Of a stretch of DNA of 64,000 nt, positions 1 to 10,700 are shown piece after piece. The notes beneath the pieces are model-generated. The model had not been told where the DNA came from, made no database searches, and saw nothing but the letters and a program-made list of their open reading frames with translations. Both the position numbers and the translations under genes were made by a program. Every line of letters begins with the position of its first letter. Position 1 is the stretch's first letter. Source of the DNA: Corydoras sp. C115 (Eukaryota; Chordata; Actinopteri; Siluriformes; Callichthyidae); NCBI GenBank assembly GCA_019802505.1, contig JAFMOC010000159.1:1670001-1734000 (forward strand). Reading direction: 5' to 3'.

Positions 1-335
1 AAAATGTGACCCAAATGGCCTTTCTTACACAGATGAGTGAATCTGCTATCTGTTTTATACATAAAATATTATGTCTTTACCCTTTAGGATCAGCGATTAG
101 TTCAGCTCTTTATACACTGTTGAAAATAATGTGAATAATTTTTCACATAATTCGTTTACCAAATATTTGGTAAATTATTATTATTGTTTTTACATGTGAA
201 TCTGAATATTTTGGTTGCTATATACTTGGGCATCTAGGATGCTATCTAGCATCTAGGATGCTATATACTTAACAAAAAAGGAAGTAAGATCAAATGGAAA
301 ACAACAAATTATATTAGACAAAGCTTTAAACTTAC
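1..335 (-). other. usp39 intron (window edge)
   Basis: AT-rich sequence downstream of exon 7. I see no exon or recognisable repeat here. A short CATCTAGGATGCTAT duplication occurs near 230-265. Confidence 0.5.
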
Positions 336-410
336 ATGGTTTCTTCTTGGTTCCACCCAGGGCACCATGCATGGCATTCAAGAACCAGGAAAGAAAGTCC
401 ACAGCATCTC
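336..410 (-). CDS. usp39: usp39 coding exon 7
   Basis: This 75-nt exon encodes DAVDFLSWFLNAMHGALGG and the following lysine-rich stretch. The acceptor is TTAACAG and the donor is CCAT|GTAAG. Further exons must lie beyond position 1. Confidence 0.9.
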
Positions 411-3400
411 CTGTTAAGCAATGTGGACATTATATTTGGTTTACAAACACTTGTTCTGTAATACTAAAAGTTATCTTCAAGCACGCACACAACATTCAGA
501 TGTCTAATTCTGAAACCCGACAATGTCCTACAATAACAAATTAGCTTTATAATACCTTGCTTTGTGATTTGGAAAGTCTTTTTGCTGCAAAGCACAACAG
601 CTTGCAGCATTTCATGTGGTGAAACATGGGCTTTGAAATTTCGCGGATTCCATAATTTGCGCATGAGTTCACCAAAACGTTGAGCCAGTAAAAACATGAT
701 GTCGCCAGGTGGCCTTCGGATTTCACAGTAGTTCTCCTCCTCTAAAAAGTAGTTCCGCAAAGGAGGCACATTGCACAAAGCCTTTAAAAACAAGCAGTAA
801 GGCAAATCCTGATTATTAAGTTCAATACTACATATTACAATATTTATTAAAAACATAATCATTACAGAAAAATAAATGCCCTTGCATTTGTAAGCACAAG
901 TAATGAATTCAAGGGGAGGATACTTGCTGCTAATTGTTGACTGTGGAATATATTTATTTTTGCAAAAATAAAATATGTTACCTCTAACAGGTATTTCTAA
1001 ATGCATAAAACATTACATTACATTTAGTCATTTAGCAGACGCTTTTATCCAAAGCGACTTACAAATGAGAACACAAGTCAGAAGCCATGGAGAAAACCAA
1101 CTATACTGTAAATTCATCAAACCTGATTGTTATTCGATGCTGCGCCCCCCCCCCCCCTTTTTTTTTTTTCAACAGGTATTTGTTAAAGAGATGCGTCTTA
1201 AGTAGTTTCTTAAAACTGTTTAGTGATTCTGCCTTACGGACAGAGTTGGGAAGATCGTTCCACCATTTTGCAGTGGTGAACGCCACGGAGTGAGAATTAG
1301 CTCCTCGGTGAGGTGGAACCACCAGGCGGCAATCATCACTAGAGCGAAGTGAACAAGTCGGAGTGTATTTTGAAAAGATAGAGTGAAGGTAGGAGGGGGA
1401 AGATCCAGAAATGGTTCTGTATGCCAGAGTCAGTGACTTGTACTGAATGCGAGCAGCTACAGGAAGCCAATGGAGGGAAGTGAGTAATGGAGTGACATGA
1501 GTTCGCTTGGGCTGGTTAAACACAAGTCGGGCTGCAGAGTTTTGAATTAGTTGAAGAGGTCTGAATGTGGAAGCTGGGATACTGGCAAGTAGCGCATTAC
1601 AATAATCAAGCCGGGATAAGACTTTTTTTTTATTTTGATTTTTTGGTTTTGATAACATGATCAGAGAGTTTAAGGTGGGAGTCTATTGTGAACCCAAGGT
1701 TCCGGACCGAATCGGTTGGGGAAATTGTGGAGCCATCAGTTTGGAAGGTCAGGTTGTGATGGATTGAGGGTTTAGCTGGGATAATGAGAAGCTCTGTTTT
1801 TTCTAAGTTTAATTTGAGATGACGGGCCTTCATCCAGACAGATATGTCGGTGAGGCACGCAGATACCCGATTTGAGATGGTGGTGTCATCAGGGGCAAAA
1901 GACAGATGAAGTTGAGTGTCATCAGCATAGCAGTGATAAGAGAATCCATGCGCCTGGATGACTGTGCTCAGTGATGTCATGTAAAGTGAGAAGAGGAGAG
2001 GACCAAGTACAGAGCCCTGAGGCACACCAGTGCGTACTTGGTGAGAATTAGAGATCTCCCCATTCCATGACACCTTGAAGGTCCTTCCTGTGAGATAGGA
2101 TCGAAACCATTCAAGTGTCGTGCAAGGAAAGCCTAATTCAGCTAGAGTGGACAGTAGAATCTGATGATTTACTGTATCAAAAGCTGCAGAAAGGTCTAAC
2201 AAAATGAGGACATCTAAATAAAAGGTGGGGAATGCATTAACAATTATAATCAACCGAACAAAATTTGTTAACTGCTAACCAGTATACAGATACTACAATA
2301 GTAGAATAAGTACAGCCATCTAAATTTTTACCATTAGCAATGCCTGCCTACTGATTGGCAATTGAATATTACAATGTTTTCTATCCAGTGAATACTTTAA
2401 GCCTTATATTGCATGACCTACTGGCCTCTATAAGCTCAGTACATACCAAAATAAATAATAATAAACTATGGAAGGCAATATGGTAGATTAGAATAATGTA
2501 AATAAATCTTAAGACATGCATGCTGGACAGATGAGATTAAATTTACCTAGTGTCATGTACAAAGACAAAATTAATCGAAAAACAAAACATAGCAATGCCC
2601 CCAAAACACATAATACTATCATGAAGTATAACTGATAACTTGATAATTTTTTAGGTCATTAAAGAATATCAAACAATATTTATACAAATAAAATTTTGTA
2701 AAACATTTGTCTAGCAGTCCTATTTGTCTCAAAACTGGGTCAAGAAAATGACAAATTAAAAACAACGACAAATTAAAAATAAACAGACTTTTAGCCCAAT
2801 AAAATTCATCTTAAGCTTTTAGGGAGAGGTGTGCATAAATAATGTCTGATTAATGTTCAACTAATAACAGAAAATGTATACAATTTCAAGCACAAAGCTT
2901 ATGATAACTAGAACTAGACTAGAATATCTAGAACTGGCAAAATAATTTTCTAACAATGTTTAGTTTAGGACAGCACAGCACAGAACATGTTTGGCATGTT
3001 CACTTCCCAGCACTGGGAATGCTGGTTCGAATCCCAATCTGGGTGGAGTTTCCATGTACTTCGTGTGTCCACAAAGATTTCCTCTGGGTTCTCTGGTTTT
3101 CTCACATAGTCCAAAAACATGGATTCAAGAATTTCCCCATATAGTGTGTGTTTGTGTGAGTGAGTGTGCCCAGCGATAGAATGGATTAAGATAGAGAGGT
3201 GATAGAGAGGATTAAGCAGAAGATAATGAATGAATGTTTAGATTATTTTCCTCTTATCAAGCCAGTAACAATGTACCCATGTCAAGATGATGCTATGATG
3301 ATAATTTCACTTATTTCATCAGTTTAAAACCCCCCAAAAAAACAAACACTACAGATTAATTCCAAACCAATTAAGACATAATTTCAAGCAGCGTTTAAAG

Positions 3401-4689
3401 TTACATAGTTAAAAAAAAAAAAAAAAAGTTTAGTGCAATAAAAAGTATATAGTAAGTTTAAAAAGTAATTACAAATACAAAACTTCTTACCTGTAAAACT
3501 ACATTGGCATAATCATTTGCCTTGATATTATTGAGACCAACAATTCCAGGTAGATATGTTGTGCCATCAAATGCCCTGTAGAGTTTTCCTTGCTTATCCA
3601 AATTCATGATGTGCTGTTTAGTAAAGGTTGGCTTCAGCACATACTACAAAAAAAAAAAAGCTTTTGTTAATACCATAAAACATAGGGGAAACGTGAATAT
3701 AATAACACAACTATAATAACCTTTAGAAGAATATTATTACTATTTAAAAAAAAAGTCTAAATATGTTTTTTTTCAGCAATTTAGTCTTGAACATCAAACA
3801 TGCATAGAGTTCATAGCAGTTCGGTATATGGACAACTCCTCTGTTAGAAATTTTGGATGTGGCCAGTTTATTGTCCTAAAGGTGCCCAAAAGATATATTT
3901 CTGAAAATTTATATCTGAAAATATATCTGTATTCAGTATAATTTGCTTTGAAACAATAAGGTGGAACACTGAGGTGGACAATAAGGTCTTGGGAGAGCAT
4001 TCATCACAACATGCTTCTTGTGTGACACCTTGATAATAAGAATTTTTATAGGCCATCATTTAGGACTAGCTGATATGACTTTGCACTCATAGAGGCAGGA
4101 TTGATTTCTAAATACTGACAGATTTCAGCTATTTTTTATGGCTTTCTATGCATTTTATTTTCTTCATGTGTTAAATAGTTGTGCCCCATGTTTTCACTTT
4201 AATTGCACATTCAAACTTCATTTTTTTATTTCTTTGTAAAAGTTTATATGGATTATAAACATAATAAGCCAATAGCTCCATTAGAAATATATTTATTGAG
4301 AAATATATCGATGTGTTTAATACTTTAAATACTTCAATACTTAGCAAATGAGTGAAGATAAAGTAAGGGTTTGGTGTTTGAAAAGTGTATTTTTTTGTTT
4401 TTAACAAACAATTTATATTATTGAACTCATCACATTTATTCTATTAAGTCATGGTAGCCTAAAATTTTATGACCTACTGTTGTGTTTGCAATATTTACTC
4501 AAATTTCTCACCGTGATGTCCTCCAGAGATGAATCAATGATCTCATAGTTGTCTGGTAAACAGTAGAACTTGAGTGTATGTAGATTCAGAAAAACGTGAT
4601 GCGTAAACTGAACACTGTGAGTATAGGCATGAGACTTCAAGCCTCTTCCTGGAGAAAAAAATGCGAAACAAAAGAAGAAAAAAAAAAAA

Positions 4690-4773
<84 letters not shown>

Positions 4774-7700
4774 GTATGGGAAAGATTTCCTTGAGCTTAC
4801 ATACATCTAAAACTTGCGGGATAACAAATATTGTGTTTATTCCATCGTTTTCTGTCTGGCACGTAATGGAAATATATAATGGAAATATATAAAGGAAATA
4901 TATAAATTGAAATTTATAAATAAATAAATATATATAAAGTCATATGAAAAACTTTGGGCACCCCTATTAATCTTAATCATTTTTAGTTCTACATATTTGG
5001 GTGTTTGCAACATTTCAGTTTGATATATGTAATAACTGATGGACACAGTAATATTTCAGGATTGAAATGAGGATTCTTGTACTAACAGAAAATGTGTAAT
5101 ATGCATTAAACCAAAATTTGACAGGTGCAAAAGTATGGGCACCTCAACAGAAAAGTGACTAATATTTAGTAGATCCTCGTTTTGTAAAAATAACAGCCTC
5201 TAGTCACTTCCTGTAGCTTTTAATTAGTTCCTGGATCCTGGATGAAGGTATTTTTGACCATTCCTCTTTTCAATTCCAGTTCAGTTATGTTTGATGTTCG
5301 CCGAGCATGGACAGCCCGCTTCAAATCATCCCACAGATGTTCAATGATATTCAGGTCTGGGGACTGGGATGGCCATTCCTGAACATTGTAATTGTTCCTC
5401 TGCATGAATGCCTGAGTAGATTTGGAGCGGTGTTTTGGATCATTGTCTTGCTGAAATATCCATCCAACAAGATTCCAGGTGCCGGCATTGGCCACACAAC
5501 CCCAAAGCATGATGGAACCTCCACCAAATTTTACAGTGGGTAGCAAGTGTTTTTCTTGGAATGCTGTGTTTTTTTGACGCCATGCATAACGCCTTTTTGT
5601 ATGACCAAACAACTCAATCTTTGTTTCATCAGTCCACAGAACCTTCTTCCAAAATGAAGCTGGCTTGTCCAAATGTGCTTTTGCGTACCTCAGGCGACTC
5701 TGTTTGTGGCGTGCTTGCAGAAACGGCTTCTTTCGCATCACTCTCCCATACAGCTTCTCCTTGTGCAAAGTGCGCTGTATTGTTGACCGATGCACAGTGA
5801 CACCATCTGCAGCAAAATGATGCTGCAGCTCTTTGGAGGTGGTCTGTGGATTGTCCTTGACTGTTCTCACCATTCTTCTCCTCTGCATTTCTGATATTTT
5901 TCTTGGCCTGCCACTTCTGGGCTTAACAAGAATTGTCCCTGTGGTTTTCCATTTCCTTACTATGTTTCTCACAGTGGAAACTGACAGGTTCAATCTCTGA
6001 GACAACTTTTTGTATCCTTCCCCTGAACAACTATGTTCAACAATCTTTGTTTTCAGATCATTTAAGAGTTGTTTTGAGGAGCCCATGATGCCACTCTTCA
6101 GAAGAGATTCAAATAGGAGAACAACTTGCAATTAGCCACCTTAAACACATTTACTCATGATTGGATACACATGGCTATGGAGTTCAAAGCTCAATGAGGT
6201 TACTAAACCAATTTTGTGCTTCAGTAATTCAGTAAAAAGTAGTTAGGAGTATTCAAATCAATAAAATGATAAGGGTACCCATACTATTTCACCTGTCAAA
6301 TTTTGGTTTAATGCATATTGCACATTTTCTGTTAGTACAATAAACCTCATTTCAATCCTGAGATATTACTGTGTTCATATTGCCTGGCTGTAAATCAAGG
6401 AAACAGTTTTAAAATTACAAAAGAAAGGTTACAAAATTACTAAATGTTAATTGAAAACACTCACATAGGAAGTTTTTCCCCCCAAAGCTATTACCTTGAA
6501 AATACTTTCCACAAATGAGACAGGCATAGACATTAATATGAGAGAGGGATATTGAGCATAGCTTCTCAAAGTCAAAATCCAAGACACTCCTACAAAAAGA
6601 TAAATCAATGTATTAACTGTACTGAGACCACTTCAGATCATTTTTAACTAATGACTCTTAAATCAAACCTGTTGATTGTATCAAGGTATGGACAATGCCG
6701 GCTCCTTTTATCTTCAGTGTCATGGGAACGAGGCACTTTAACAGGCAAATCTGGTCAAAAGACAGGTATTAATTACTTATTTATTTATTACATAACATAA
6801 AATGACACAATATTATTTAACTTGTTGTCCCCGTCACATCAGGGGTCTTATACCACAAAACAGTGACTTAAAATGCCTGTTAACAAAGAATTGCATTGTT
6901 ATTCATGATTCATGAAACACATTCATATAAAACATAAATTATTTATGTTAACAAAAAGTCTTAACATTTATTTTGTCAAAATAATTTTTGTTTGAAGATT
7001 ATTTTCATATCAATGTTTATAATTATAGTCCTGTTTGCTAATGGAACACAACACAAAACACCTATAAATGTTACAAAGCTTCTGTAATTGCACAAAAAAA
7101 GAAAACCCTCTCCAATGAAACTAAAGTGGCACAAATCAATGATCCAAGTTTGCCTCAGCAAAAAAAATAAAAATAAAAATAAAAAAAATAAATAAATAAA
7201 ACCACCTCTATACGGCTTAGGGGTGTAAATCGGAGCCTTCATGACCATTCAATATACATTTTTCAGGCCAATGATTTAATTTTAGAAACTGTATTTTAAT
7301 CACACAATGTTCAATCACAATTTGTAATAAGAACATAATAAAGTAAATCTAACGCTTTATGTGCAGGTCTAGTCTAGCCTATTCACTATTAAATGAAGAC
7401 AACAGAACAAAAACTGAACAGTCAAACCTATTCAATCTATACATATTTACATCTTGGAGAAACCATTGCTAAATTATCAGTTTGTCTGATTTGATTATTT
7501 ATAGGTATATGTTTGAGTAAATTCAACATTGTTTTTTATTCTTAAGTGATGAAGTGATTTATTTTGCCTACTGTGCTTACACACAGAGGAATTTGTCCTC
7601 CACATTCAACCCATCTGTGCAGTGAAACACACATATACTGATGTAAGCACATGTGCCCGGAGCAGTGTGCAGCCTTGTTCATGCTTCTCAGAGAGCAACT

Positions 7701-10700
7701 GGGGTTAGGTGCCTTGCCCAAGGGCACTTCAGCCACAGAAATGGTGGGACTGGGATTTGAACCCGGGACCTTCAGGTCACAAGGCTGTTTCATTAACCAC
7801 AAGCCTACAACTGCTCTTATAAGAAGAGATACTACTACTGCAATTTAGAGCATTTAAATGCTCTAAATCAGGGGTGCCCACACTTTTCTGGCCCGATATC
7901 TACTTTTCCATTGGACAGGTCATCAAGATCTACCAGGGTCAATCTCTATTTTTTAGGCTTTTATATTGAAACCTGTTTACACACAACATGTTAGTATTGT
8001 CGAATCTGTTAGAACAGCTCTTTTATTAAACACATTCCAGCAAATAGCATGGAGAAAACCTGATTTTAGTACACCCAAACACACAGTATACAGCACAAAT
8101 CAAAACAAAACAATCACTGTAACCCACATTTCCCCAAACAGAACATCCATCCATCCATCATCTTCCGCTTTATCTTCTATTAGGGTCACGGGGGGGGTTC
8201 CCCATGCCCATCCAGGGGAGAACACTTCGGGCGCTGGGCAGATACCCAGGACAGGGCACCAATCTATCACTGGGCACACTCACATACACACTTTGTATGG
8301 GGCAATTTGGAGAACTCAATTGACCTTGATCCATGTTTTTGGACTGTGGGTAGAAACCGGAGAACCCGGAGGAAACCCACACGGACATGGGGAGAACATG
8401 GAAGCTCCACCCAGATTGGGATTCGAAATGGGAAACCCTAGCGCTGAGAGGAGAACATGCTAACCACTAAGTCACTGTGCTGCCCCCAAACAGAACATGA
8501 ACATTAATAAAAGCAAATGCATTTTGAGTTTGAAATTGTAAAAAAAAATATATATATATATTCACCCCCCCCCACTCTAAATGAAAGTGGAACATATTAG
8601 TTCTTTTTGAGCTTCACTCGTCCTTCACTCATCTTGTCAGTCAAATAAAGTGTAAAAGCACAAACAGAAACTATCTAATGGAGATGATTCTTGAGGCAGT
8701 GCTTCGGATTTAGGCACGGAGGCATGACCGCTCCCTTGCAGAACGATAGATTCAGATTTAGAATGAATCACATTGTGTGTGTGAGTGTGTGCACGTGTGT
8801 GTATAAGCGCTTCTGATACTGTGCTGTAAGAAATGCGCTGATATGTGATAAAAGCTTTTTTTTCCCTCAAACCTCCATCGCGATCTACCTGACACTCCTT
8901 TGCGACCGACCGGTCGATCGCGATCGACGTATTGAGCACCCCTGCTCTGAATGGTCAAAATAACATATGTGCTTTCAGACATCCAATACTGCATAGAAAT
9001 ATTCATTGAGAAATAACAATACTAATGTTTTAACTCAGGGAAAGTAAATAAATCAGTATTCGGTGGAATAACATTTTTAAATCACAGCTTTTATACGTCT
9101 TGGTGTACTCTCTACCAGACTTTAACACTGTCTGGCTTTGTTTGATGTCTTGTGACCATCCATCTTCCTCTTGATTACATTTCAGAAATTTTAAATAGGA
9201 GTCAGGTCTGAAAATTTGGCTGATTACCTGGTGATCCTTTATCCACACCCTAGCCAGCTTTGAACCAGCTCTATAGCATGAAGCATTGTCCTGCTGATGA
9301 AAATAACCTTGTGTGCCTGCTTCGTGTACCTTGTGTGTCTGTGTGAGTGAGTGTTCCCAGTGATATTTTGGCGACCTGTCCTGGGTGTATCTGCCCAGCG
9401 CCCGAAACGTTCTCTGGATGGGCATTCGGAACCCCCAGCCCCACCTCCACACGACCCTAGTAGAGGATAAAGCGGAAGATATTTGTCTCTTGTTCAAAGA
9501 AGCACATATTGCTTTTTTTTTTGTATGGTATAAAGCAACTACAGGGTGGCATGGTGGCTTAGTGGTTAGCACGTTCACCTCTCAGTGCTGGGGAGCCAAG
9601 TTTAAATTTCAATCTGGGTGGAGTTTCCATGTTCTCCCTGTGTCCGTGTGGGTTTCCTCTGGGTTCTAGGTTTACATCCTACGGTCCAAAACATGGATTC
9701 AAGGTGAATTTACTTCTCTAAATTGCCCCATATAGTGTGTGCCTGTGTGAGTGTACCCAGCGATCGATTGGCATACTGTCCTGGGTGTATCCGCCCAGCC
9801 CCCCAAATTCTCCCCTGGATGGGCATTGGAAACCTTCCCCACAACCCTAATAGAGGATTAAGCAGAAGGCGAATGAATGAATGAATGAACGAATGAACAT
9901 ACGATGACAGTGCTGGGATTAATAAAGTATTCTGATTATAATTCTGCATTGCAGAGCTAAGCTGCATCCAGACATAACTGTGATCCAAAAATATAAGCAT
10001 ACATAATGATTAAGCACAGGGCAGTCGTAGGCTTGTGGTTAAGGAAACTCTTGTGACCTGAAGGCCCGCGGTTTGATTCCCAATCCCACCAAGTACCATG
10101 GATGAAGCAATGCACTTGAGCAATGCACCCAACCGCAATTGCTCCCTGGGCACCGTACACAAGGCTGTCCACCGCTCCGGGCAGATGTGCTCACTTCACC
10201 AGTGTGTGTGTGTTTCACTGCACGGATGGATTAAATGTGGAGCACAAATTCCTGTGTGTAAGCACAGTAAGCAAAATAGATAATTTATAAAATGCCAGTA
10301 TAAGTCTTTACCAAGCTCATCATTAGTAGAGTATTTGGTGCTAAAATGATGTATTTGGTGCTAAAATTTCTGCAGTATCTGCCTCTTTTAGTTATGCTGC
10401 TCTAGTCCAGTGATTCTCAATTATTTTCTGTTAAGCCCCCCTAGGAAGAAGGAAACATTTTGCGCTCCCCCCCCCCCCCCGCGTACATGACAAAAGGGGA
10501 TGAAAAAGTATTTTTACACGCCCACTGTAGTATGATTTGTCTATAAATTTGTTATAAGTACACCTCTTTTATAACAATGTCTCCTTATTAACAATAAAGA
10601 AAACAAAAAAGAAAGAAATATAGATCAACTTAGAACAAAGAATAATTTTATTAACTTTGTTTTTTAGTTTGTAACAGAAACGAATGAAATCCTTATTTAA

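Noticed and set aside
4596..4892. YIYIYI frames across (TA)n tracts
   Set aside because: Artefacts of the microsatellite. The same applies at 39339-39782, 43932-44110 and 49740-50199.
8637..9006. Minus-strand frames across the hAT right end
   Set aside because: They cross the element boundary and carry no known motif.
9541..9620. tRNA gene suggested by A and B boxes
   Set aside because: The head of a SINE; no complete cloverleaf. Same for 11661, 33700, 39178 and 50833.
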